64,000 nucleotides of DNA from Pteria penguin (lineage: Eukaryota; Mollusca; Bivalvia; Pterioida; Pteriidae), in contig CM068587.1 in the NCBI GenBank assembly GCA_035048485.1, positions 30,799,001 through 30,863,000 on the forward strand, written 5' to 3'. Under the pieces are notes generated by a model, which was given only the letters and a program-made list of their open reading frames with translations, searched no databases and had not been told where the DNA came from. Positions 37,021 to 49,100 of the stretch are shown in pieces. The position numbers and the translations under genes are program-made. Positions within the stretch are counted from its first letter, which is position 1; each line of letters opens with the position of its first letter.

Positions 37021-39250
37021 AATTGATAGTTATTTTCTTTGGGATTTGTTAACTATTGAGGTGGGTGCAAAGTCATTCATGGTCCACTTTTCAGCTCAGC
37101 CCTGGATCATTTCAAGTTTAGTGGAGAGATCTTTTATGTAGGGATCCCATGCACTGGCTATCTATTCGAGTTGTGGTCTCACAATGGTCTTAAATGTGGT
37201 GGTAGGAAATCTGTGGACTAATGTATACTAACTATAGATGTCATGCCGCGTAACATGGGCTCTTCTGCCTATGGCAGCACATTTGCCTGTAATAGATCAT
37301 TTTGACAGGCTTGAGCAGCTCATTAGCAGTGCATCACAATTTTTAATGCATTTCCATGTAGGTGTACATAGGACAGACTCAGCACAACATTATACATGTT
37401 CCCTAAGCATATGTACATATAGATGACCCAGTTGTAACTCGGATTACACAGGTCACTGTTGATCGACTTTGCAAAATAATTCTCAAGCGCCCTCAACCTT
37501 CAGCATTAAACATTAATGACTAAATGGCATACATATGGTGCCCCACTTGGAGCATGCCCCTGTCATATCAAATGCATGAATCCCCTGCACATACTTGCCC
37601 TCCCCTGATTGGGAACCTAGCTAAATGATTTAGCTCATTCAAAATTTTACCTTTTACATTCTCCCCAATACAAAGATATACAGTCAAACCTCGTTATCTC
37701 GAAGTTGGAGGGGCCGTGGAAAATACTGCGAGATATCCGTAGTTCGAGATATCCAAATTTTGAGTTTAGGATCACAAATCTTGCAGTTGTTAATGTACGC
37801 CAATTCATTTGACATTTGTGATTATTATAGTAGATGTATGAGATATACATGTATTTATCAATAAATACGCATGAAGATGTGCATATTGTATTGTTCCTAA
37901 ATAATTAATCTAAATCTCATCATACCTTTTATATTTTATGAATACGTAGAGAATATACTCCAAAACTGAAAACGTCATGTTTCCTTTTCAGTAACATCGT
38001 AATTTAAATCCAATACTGGATATAACTGTCTTATACTATACCTAAAACCCAGGACGGGCTAACACGTAAGACATGATAAAGACACACGTCATAATATTAT
38101 TTAATTACTATTACTTTGCATAAAAATACATAGACATACACACGGATTGGAAATAGTAATAATTAATGAACAGTGTAAAGAAATTTCTTTAAACACAGGT
38201 ATGAAAAAGCATTAATTACAGTTAATGTTAATTATCTAATTTTGTGCTGAGTTTAATAAGCTATCATCATTTATTAATATTTGGTATAAATAACAGGGTA
38301 CGCACGGACGCGATTGATTATGTAATTTCTGCGGCTTTGTACACCGACACCGTCAATTGATCACACCACGCGAGCGACCTGTCATTTAGGGTAAACACCA
38401 CAGGGAACATTGTCAATAAGAAGCCAACTTCGAGATAAACCGGGTAAATAAGAACTTCTGGACTTGAAAATGTATTCGAGATACGCATGGTATTCGACAT
38501 ATCAGTGTTCGACACATCCGGGGTGAATTTAATCATAATACGAAGGATTTTTTTCGGGACCGACGTTCGACTTTGAGATATCCCGGGTATTCGAGATATC
38601 AGTGTTCGAGATATCGAAGTTTGACCGTACTTTTATAACCTGGTCTCCTTTTTAATTTTCTCTCTTTTTTAAGCATTCTTCAATATTGCACTATTTTAGT
38701 TATTCAGCTACACTCTTTGCTTAAATTTAAACTTTCTTGCACTATGTTTATTTACGATTTTATTAGTATCCTACATTAATTTATCTGTAAATTTACTTAA
38801 ACCTTCCAACTAACCCTCCAGGGTGCTCCTTATTCATGTATATGTACATAGGAGGAAGTTCTCGAAATGAGTGAATGAATGAATGAATGGTGGCCCTAAT
38901 GTTCTGGTGTTTGGTCTTAATATTTCTTTTTTTAAGTTCTATGGATCTGCTGGCTTTACGCACTACAGAATCTACATGTTTATAGGTCTGAGGCTATATT
39001 TACTTCGAGGTATTTGACATGGTCGACTACCTTTAGACTGTGCCCAGGTAGTGAGTACCTAAATAGAACAGGGTGCCTAGCTCTACTTCCCTGGATGACT
39101 TGACATTTGTTGTTTACTTCCCATTCTTTTAGACAATCTAGGTCTTGTTGGATGGTTTTACTGTCCTCTAAGTTGTTTAGTGTTAAATAGAGGGCTGTAT
39201 CATCTGCTCTTTTAGCAAAAGATACCTATATAAATAATTGTAAGGCCAGA
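37020..39250 (-). mobile_element. Decayed non-LTR retrotransposon (LINE) RT remnant, interrupted
   Basis: On the minus strand, 39,240 down to about 38,900 reads through reverse-transcriptase-like blocks: a catalytic FAKRADDTALYL (39,189-39,220), DLDCLKEWEVNNKCQVI, VVDHVKYLEVN and a SVVRKASRS segment. The family's later VRPQLE...SAWDP and KLEMIQ...A blocks are readable at about 37,060-37,190. Stops and shifts are present. The body is split by the TIR element at 37,679-38,629 and by another insertion ending in a (TGAA)n tail near 38,866-38,889. It resembles CR1/jockey-type elements; the clade was not determined. Confidence 0.7.
37679..38629. mobile_element. Tigger/pogo-like TIR element, copy 2 (951 bp)
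   Basis: TA + CAGTCAAACCTCGTTATCTC at the left and ...tatcgaagtttgaccg + TA at the right. It is collinear with copy 1 at 1,087-2,022 and differs by scattered substitutions and a few small indels. It is inserted in the LINE remnant and therefore younger than it. Confidence 0.85.
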
Positions 39251-39984
39251 TATTCAGTCCACTAATATTGATCAGGTACTCACTGCTATAGTACATGTAA
39301 TCAGTCTTCACTTGTTCAGTTAATGATCAGAAATTCAATAAAATGACCAGTATGGAATATATCATACATGTGTACATGTATTTTCATTAAAATTTTGTAT
39401 GTCATTGTTTCATACGATTTGTACAAAAGCAATTATATTTTTTTACATATATTTTAAGGTACTGGTATGATGTAAATGTTTTGGTGTATATGAAAAATTA
39501 TTGAATAACATTTACTCGCTTAAGATATAGAAATGGAAAAGGAAAATAAATCCTTGAGTGAAATGAAATTAGGTGTGAAAACAGTACAGTTAGTGAGTGG
39601 GATATTTAATGATTACATGCAGGTATTCATTTTGAGAGTGATTTTAAATCCTTTTTATACAGGTGAATTAAAATAATCCATCTTTCGAACAATCTGTAAT
39701 TTCAGAACAAGATCATTGGTTATGTACAGTGTTGTAAAAGAGATAAAGTAATTTTCTCAGGTGGAAATAAATCGTTGACATGACAGAATATAGTCTCATA
39801 GTATAGACTGTAAACTTCAGCTCTGCTCGAAAATTTCACTAATGCATCCAAATGAAATAATCCTCTGTATTTAACAAATACAGTAATCAAAGAACAAAAG
39901 ACATAATTATTAAGTTTTCATATCACATTTATTACCATCAATATTAAATTCAGATGTACAGCTGAAATATATGTATGAAGGAAG

Positions 39985-40152
39985 ATGACAGAGAAGGAGG
40001 AACGTAGGGTTCCTGATGAGCGGCGATATGCTGTCTTGACAAAGGAGACGATCCGTTTGATAGCTGAGGCTGCTGGGTATTCTGACATAACTGATGATGC
40101 TGCGGCCCTACTGGGAGAAGATGCAAGTTATCGACTAAGGGAAGCCACTCAT
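39985..40152 (+). CDS. TAF6L: TAF6L exon 1 (start, histone fold)
   Basis: The ATG at 39,985 opens MTEKEERRVPDERRYAVLTK, then ETIRLIAEAAGYSDITDDAA, ALLGEDASYRLREATH: helices 1 and most of 2 of a TAF6-type histone fold. The start is chosen because MxExEER closely matches the human TAF6L start. The donor is gtaaat, phase 0. Confidence 0.93.
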
Positions 40153-43100
40153 GTAAATATTCATTTAATGTTTTGTTTAGTGTTAATATACATTCAAACC
40201 TTTCTTCAGCTATCACCTGCCACAGGTTACCATAGCCTCTTTCTGTACCTCTTAATGAAACATTATTCTGTATATTATAATTTATAATAGTCAAGAAAGG
40301 GTTATTAAATTATAGCTGCTAACAAAACTGTTAACTGCAAATGACAAAACCTGACTGTTTATACTGTAATATAAATTCATTTAAGATTGGCTCATCCACG
40401 ATTTCTTTTGTCACGTTTCATTTTATTGTTTATGAATTAAAATGTATTTGAGACTGTATATTCACAGGCTCAAATTTCTTATCACTTATTATCTAGAAGT
40501 CTTCTATAGTTTCCTGTTTATTTTTTCAGTATAGTTCCCTGTATATGAAGCATGCAAAAAGAAAGAAGTTAACTACAGAAGACTTTAATAAAGCCTTGAA
40601 GATGAGTGATGTACAGGTAAATCTTTTTGACAATGATGGATCAAGTTTATTTATTTTTCATTTTTCAAGCTATTTCTCTCTGTTTTATATGATACTTCTG
40701 AATGAGATCCTCTTTTGAATAGCAAATGATAGTAAAGAAGCATTCAGAATTAAACTCATTGTACATTGTATTACAAAAAAGGTAATTATACATGCATGGT
40801 AAGTTTGTCGTATTGTAATGATATGAAACTTGGATGGCATGAAAAACAGAGACTGAGCGGCCTAAAATATTGTGCTGTAACACACTTTAGCTTTTGTCAA
40901 GCTTTGGTTAAAATTCTTGAGTGTTATACATGTATTATCCAGTTTCCATGGTGGCATTCTAGAATTAAAGACATAAAGTGTTCTCATTCACAATTACAAT
41001 TGATTCATCATGTTGTAACTGTATTCCTATATATTGTAGCCTATCCATGGCCATAATTTTCCTGACCCCTTGACCTTTCGGCAGACAAAAGAGGGAGAGA
41101 TTTTCTTTGTAGATGATGCTGATGTAAGCTTAAGCAGCCTTGCCTTGAATGAAAATGTCCCTCAGAACAATGGAGAAACTTCAATCAAAAGTAGGATATT
41201 ACTTCTAACAAATCTGATACAAACAGTGGTTGAAATGCTTTTAATTTTTAGTTTTGTAGGATGAAACATCAGAGAGCTAATATCCTACCCCCAGCAGAGT
41301 TTGTGGCAGCATTATCATTTGTAGACAGCAAGGTTAAAGTTTTTTATCTAATCGGAATAGCACCTCTGCTATCATTATAAGAAAAGCTCTTCATACTCCA
41401 TATCATAATCCAAATACGGTAAGACAAATCATAAAGCAGTGAACACATGTTTGGATTAATTCAAGCATTTCTTAGTAGTACATATAATATTTAGCGTAAA
41501 CAATTTTGAAAAGAATCATCTGCCTTCAAACGAGACAGTGAAAGCTGAGGACCATGCATGTCATGCTGGCCTATAAAAGATTAAGGTAGGCACATTCCAT
41601 TAATCAAAATTTTGAGGCAATGTGCCAGATGTTGCCACTGCATAGGTGAAATGATACTGGTGTGGTGTTAAAGTTAAACCTTAAACGAACAATTAATATC
41701 CTTTCATAAATATTTGCCAAAGCTGACACTGGAGACACAAACTGATGTGTGAAGTGTGTTAGAAGGGAGGTAAGTTAGGGTTTTGGCAGTGTCCTCAGAC
41801 TAGGTTTGTCAGACTTACGTTTTTATGCATCATTTTGTTAGTTACAAGAAGCTACATAATTACCAAGAATATTCACACATAGGTGTGTGTTGGTGTCAAA
41901 ATCAAATTGCGTCATTTCTTTGTTTTTGTTTTTAATTTTAGATTAGATCTATTACTTGCATATTTTAAAAGATTTAAAAATTTTAAAAAGCTATTTTTAC
42001 TATGGTTAATTCCAGCTCATTGGTTGGCTGTGAATGGTGTAACAAAGTCATCCTCGTTGTCTCAACCCCCGGGTGAGTGATCAGTGGTAGAGTTATGTTG
42101 AATATTATACGTACACCTAGATTCAAACAATTACGTTTACATGTAAGTGGTTTTATTTTAAGTTAGCTCAACCACATTTTGGTATAAAATGTTGAAATAA
42201 GAGGTATTAGTGATGTCATGAGCTCTGACTCTTCTTCTACAGTATGTATCTTTGAATATGTTGTTATGAATTAAAATACAAAGGACTATATTAACTCTTC
42301 TAAAATCAGAATTCTATTAATAAAACCACACTCACAGTAATACACGTGGGTGGTTGGTTGTTAGGATTAGTGCTGAATTGACCTGTTGAGTTCTTACAAT
42401 TCTGGTAAGACATTTAACTCCAGTTTCTTGTGTTTTCCTGCTTTTATGATTTTCTGAATGTAAAACTAAAGGCAAATTAACTTAACTTGCTGTAGAAATT
42501 GGAAAGGGATAAGATGCATGTACTGAGAATTCATAGAACAAAGTAAGCAGTAAATATTGAGTCTTTTCGTTAAACAGATTTACTTCCCATTTGGGATGGT
42601 ACCTGACATAAAACAATTTTGATGTCATCAAATTCCTACGAAAACGTCATTTTTCGACTATCATTTCCCTAAGTTTTAGATCAATTTCCATAGAATTTGA
42701 TTACGTAGAAGAATGTAGAATGTAGAATTTTGTTTATTTATATATACAACATGTACTGTTTATTTTATACAAGTTGTCGGATATATATGATACCCAAGCA
42801 TAGAACTTTGATCCTTTGTTTAAGTAAAAGTATCAAAGTATGTAACTGATTCAGAAGTAAGAATGTTATAGTAATAGTGTGTTAAATCTAGTTTATGTTT
42901 AGTAATTGCTTCTTATTTTGTACAGCTAAAGTAGCAAAGCAAGAGATCTCAGACTCCTTACAGAAGTATTATGATGTTGTAACAAACATCGTACTCAGCT
43001 CTGACACTACAGCACTGAAGGTAAGCAACAAAGATGTGCTGTCAAATTGTAGAATATGATGGGAATCCTTCTGTATGTCATGAATAAATACAAGTCCAGA

Positions 43101-46100
43101 ACTTATACATGTACTTGGTTTCTACGGTCTGAAGCAGACGAGATTCAGACTTTCCCAGGACTGGGGACCAACCCATTGCATTCACTTTACCAGTTGACAT
43201 TAATACCCTTTCATGGCAGGGTAGACTAAGAAATGAAGATGAAGTGCCTTATCCCGGGACACCACACAATAAACCTATGATTACAGCGAGATTGGACTGG
43301 ATGTTCTTCCAATTTTAAGACAACATGCTTACTACTGTATTACATGTTGCTATAGATTATAGAAAAAGAAATCACTGTTCTTCTTATTTTTTTAATGTCA
43401 GTTAATTTTAACGAGGCTGTTCTGGGTAAAAATATCTCAAAAACTACAGTAGGAAAATTGATCATTTTTTCGTCAGTGATGAAATGCTAAATAAAAATAA
43501 TTTTCAGAGAATTGTAGAAAAAATCACCGCTTGGTTCAGTTTTGGGGGGAAATCTCAAAAAACACTATTTTTAATGTTTTGAAATGTCGTAATCAGATAT
43601 TATGGAAATTAATTTCGATATATTAATGTTGGGTTGATACATTACGGTTAAACTATGCTGATTTTATAATTTGTTGCTAATTTTTTAATATTATTAATGT
43701 TTTTAAGATGCCGACTATTTTAATGATTACAGTCGATCGGCATGCGCTAAAACTTGCGCAGCGCATTAAAATTCGTACCGAGAACGGACCCCTTAAGCAA
43801 AGTTGCATATTACAAAATGGAAATATTAAACTTTAAGTAATATTTGGACACATAAATGGAGTCCTTTATTTCCAGAATCAATGTCTTTGTTCAGATTTTT
43901 ATATTTACTGTCGTAAATAGAAATAAGATAAAGGTAATTAAAACATAATAATTGACATGTCTACATCTCTACATTGAAATGAATTTGAGATACTTTTAAT
44001 ATGAATTTTTTTTCATCTTCATGACATACTTACACCTCAAAGATAGACTAGTGCCATGTTTTTCATTAATACACTTAAAAATTATGAAGTAATAAATTAT
44101 GCAGGACCAAATTTTGCAGTTAAAGTGTAATTTTTCTCTTAAAAATGACTGTTGTTTTTAAATGATAATCATATAATTCTTCTTTCAGTTTGCTATGAAG
44201 GACTTGTCTTGCAATCCACAGTTGTCTCCCCTCCTCCCTCACTTTGTTAGCTTCATATTTTCAGGGGTAAGATTTTACTGCTGAGCTTTGTAAAAAATAT
44301 AAAATTATAGTTTCACAGAGTTTTATTAGCTCATTGGGAAAAAATGTCCGGAGAGTTTTGTCATACCCTGGCTACTGTGGTGTTGTTGTCCGTGTACAAA
44401 AACTGTATAAAGTGGTACTGTCATATTTTACATTTTTAATTTTTGGGACAAAACATTCCATTTGGTACATTATTTTTTAACTTGTGATCTTGACCTTCCA
44501 CTATGACTTACTTTTTGTCAGACTGTTTGATGGTTGCTAATTTGCAAATTTTAACCCACTCAGCCAGCTATATTATCTTCTGATATATCATATTTTTGGT
44601 GTGCTTGTCTGTCATGTTGGCCTTTAGAGAGAATGTATAATTCTTACGAATTTTGTTTGTCAAATTTAATTTGATTGATTCATGGTTATGAAAATTAGCA
44701 GGGTATTCACTGATGACCTACAAGTTTTTCAAATACCTATGTATTTAATGTGATGTCACATTCTGGATGCCATGTCATATAGATGAATTGGTTCAGTTTA
44801 TGTGCATTATAATGTCTGATGAAGAATAAGAGATACCGGGTAACTTTGGAATAGGTTTCCTATACTGACATTTCCAAAAAAAAATGACTCCATATGTACA
44901 TTTGATAAATACTTACAGTCTCTCATTCAGTTTTCATTCTTGATAAGAAAATGATGTTATCCTTTCAGCTTTTGGATTAGTACAATTGTTCAGATTGTAA
45001 TTCAGTCACTTGACTGTTTGGTTGATTGATTATTGTTTAATGTTACACCAGGATTATCTCTACTCTGTGTTCTAGACTGGTCATTTGGTAGTATGACCAG
45101 TCTTCCTCTTGGTCAAATTACAAGCAGGAATCTTAGATATATTGTGTCTTCTGTATCCTAAAACTGGTACATGTAACACAGTTACTATGGTTACAAGTAA
45201 AAAAAGAGCCTTATTGAGTCAGATATCAAAATCATTTGCGTGTTCATTGAAGAAAGGGTGTCTGAGGTAGGGTAGTCCAATATAGGTTCAAATATTTAAT
45301 TTTAGGATCAGAATGACAAGTTCTAATCATTACAAAAAAAGTTACACATGTCAATTGACCCTTTCACAGTTTGTAAAATAATGTGAATTTTAGTTGTTGT
45401 TATAATGAAGTCATAAACAATCATGTCATTTGACTTTGTGCAATGTTTATGGAACTTCAGATGACAATGAATTTCTGTGTTTCATAGATGAGTGAATTTC
45501 AGTTAAAAAACATGTGTAAAGAAATACTTTTGATATTAGAGTGAGATCAAATGTCAGGATCGTTTCAGTGCATTTTAGAAAATGCTGATTTCTATACTCA
45601 AGCGGAAATCATGCGAATTTATCTTTTTATATTTTTGAAATACTATGGTCAAATAGAAGTGAATTTGAGCAGAAATGGATATTCTGACTTTCTGTTTGAT
45701 TACAAATTGATCAAATGTTGCTTTATAAGTAAATTTTTTGTCAAATTTATGAAATTCCAGTATTGAAAAAGGTATAACATATCAAACAGAGAAACCTGTG
45801 AATGTATTTCATTAATTTGAACACAGATAACTGAAATTTCTTGTTAACTGAAAATGATTTCAAAAGTTCAGTCATTTCTTAGTAGTATGAGTCCTGATAT
45901 GAAACTGCTGACTAAGTTTTGTTGTATTGTTAGTAGGTCAGCAGTGTTATGATTTTAGGCCACTGACTAAGTTTTGTTGTAATGTTTGTAGGTCAGGAGT
46001 GTCATGATTTTGGACAGCTGATTAAGTTTTGTTGTATCATTTGTAGGTCAGGAGCTCAAGTCATGATGTCGGAAAGCTGAGTTTTGTTGTATTGTTTGTA

Positions 46101-49100
46101 GGTCAGGAGTGTCATGATTTTGGGCAGCTGACTAAGTTTTGTTGTATTGTTTGTAGGTCAGGAGTGTCATGATTTCAGACAGCTGATCAAGTTTTATTGT
46201 ATCGTTTGTAAGTCAGGAGTGTCTTGATTTTGGACAGCAGATTAAGTTTTGTTGTATCATTTGTAGGTCAGGAGCTCAAGTCACGATGTTGGACAGCTGA
46301 CTAAGTTTCTACACATGGTTAAAGCCATCATCAACAATACATCTCTCTTCCTTGAGCCTCAGTCCTGTGTATGTATGATTACTTAAAGTTCGATAGCATT
46401 TTTTATAGGAATACTAAATGTAAGCTTGTTTTGTATCATGAAAAAACATTCTTACTATACATATATGATACGAATTTATACAATACCTTTCCTGTGACCA
46501 GTGATTGTTGAATACAAGCATATGCAGTTAGCCATGCAATCCATAGTATTGTAAAATATATTTATGATGAAAACAATTCCAAAACTAATTACAGATATCC
46601 TTGAATATTAATAATTCAAGGGTAAAGCTACTGTTTATTTCTGCTATACAAATGTATCACGAAACAATTCCTTTTGATTAGATTTTTCTGTTCACCCTCT
46701 TTTATGCAGAGCATATTAAACTATGGCACTGAAGATTGTCTGTCCTAAATGGTTGATGTTAAAGATAGTTTGATATAACTTTTATACATTACGGTGATTG
46801 ATAAGGAATATACGCAGTCTGCCAAGCAAACCATAATGTTGTAAAATATGGTCATGGTGAAAACAATTCCGAAACTAATCGCACATATTCATGAATATTA
46901 AATTTCTACTTTATTACAGACCAATTTTTTTTATTAGATTTTTTTTTGTTCACACTCTTTTATTCAGAGCATATTATACCATGACATTGAGGACTGTCTG
47001 TCCAGAAATGAGTGATGTTAAAAATATTTGAAATATCTTCCATGCTGCAATTGCTTATTCAGAATTCCAATGATCTGGGTAGGGTGTTATCATACACCTG
47101 ATTTGAGATTGAGCCAGTGTAGCTCAGTGAATGAGGTGCTTTACTTGTGACGGAGAGGTCCCAGGTACGACTCCCACCATGCACACACTGCACTGATGTC
47201 CTCTCTCTGGAATGAGACAGTAAAAACTGAGGTCCCTTGCTATAGTAGACATGGCATGTAAAAATTCATCCCTGCTTAGGGAGGGTCCATTGCAAAGTAT
47301 GAATTTCTGTGTAATGCGTCAGGCAGATGCCGCATTACATATATGAAATAATCTTGGAGTGACGTAAAACAATAGTCAAGCAATCAAAGTTGAGACCTGA
47401 CTGACAGAGTGGATGAAATGGGCCAGGTAAAGATGTGAGCACACCTCACCTATCACATAACCATTAAACATTTAAAGGTGTATATGGTACACCTGGTTCT
47501 CCTCCAGGGAGGGTGGGGGAGGAAAATTTAGTGTTTAGGTATTTTCTTCAGTATTACTCTTTACAGTAGTTTTATATGTCATTGTAGTTAAGCCAGTTGG
47601 TGCAAGGTGTCACTAACTGCCTCCTAGAGCCACTGGCTGCCTCTATAGATCCCAGGAATGATCATTGGGTCCTAAGAGATTACGCTGCACGTCTCCTAGC
47701 ACAGATTGTATCGTAAGTCTTATATTTGATTCTCATGTATACCTATCAGGTTTTTTTTTTACCAGTAGATATCTGGCAGCATTGTCCACTGTTACTTGAA
47801 TTATAGACACTTAAAAGTTATGATAAAATTAGTGGTTTATTTTGACATACTCATATTCTTTGAATATTTGAATAAAATGCTAATTTTTAATTTTAAACGA
47901 TTTCAACTGTATGAAAGTCTTGATTATGAAACTTGTTTCTTATTGATTGATTGACTGAACCTAACAACAGCTTGTAAAAAAAATGATGTGAAAAAATGGA
48001 AAACAAAAATCATATGGTTGATGAACAGCTTGAGTTTTATGTAATTTACTGTTAATACGCACATTTTCTATGTCATTTACTTGTAGTATGTGGACAAGCC
48101 CTAGTAACCACCTATCGATGAATACTATTCACACACTAAAGGAGGTACTACACGATCACACAAAGCCATTCTGCTGTCACTACGGAGCTGTCATGGGACT
48201 GCTCTCTCTGGGTACTCAGGTAAAACATACAACAGTTGACAAAGACTACATAGACTACATAGCATTGGATATTAATGGTCAATTGAACACCTCACTCTAT
48301 GACAAACGTGACGATTTCAATTTCGCTATCACAAACTTTCCTTTCATAAGTAGCAACATTCCATCATCGCCCGCATACGGCGTATTCATATCTCAGTTAA
48401 TACGTTATTCCAGAGCATGTTCAAATTACAGTGACTTTGTTCTGAGGGCTAGGCGACTTTCAGTTAAGCTGCTCAACCAGGGTTATATATGTGCTAGACT
48501 AGCAACGTCACTGAGGAAATTCTATGGTCGTTACAAGACTCTTATTAATCCATATGATATCTCGTTATCCAGACTTTTAAATGATATTCTGGACTGAGAC
48601 CGATTCCGATCATTTTACACAGATTTGACACCTTCTATACTAGAAGGTTACCTACTTTGACTTCTCCATATATAAATACATATGGAATTTACACAATCTG
48701 ACTCTTTCTTCTGGGTATATGTGACGGGTGTTGCTAGCAAGCAGGAGATGCTCACTCTCCCCGGGCACCTGATCTCACTCCATCACAGGGGTTCACATAT
48801 GCTCTTCAAGTAGACATATTTTGTTATTTTCCATTTGTTTTTCATTTTCACTGATTTTGTATGTCCTCTGGTTTTATGATTTTTGGACTTGTGCTTTGGA
48901 TTTATCCATCATCTTTACAATTCAAATGTACAATGTACTAAACATATTTTGATCAAACTTGACCTTGTGAGTGCAGTTCTTAATCAGAAATTTTAAGTTA
49001 GAATCTCATAAAAGTAATGTAATTAATGTCTAATGACTTGACGACTCTAGGTAAAGGAAAGATTAGGCACATTTATGATCTCTAGTTTCTGCTTTCTAGA

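Noticed and set aside
48640..48800. Hammerhead-type ribozyme in the RT-element tail
   Set aside because: The tail is hairpin-rich, but the conserved CTGATGA and GAAA core was not found in the right arrangement.
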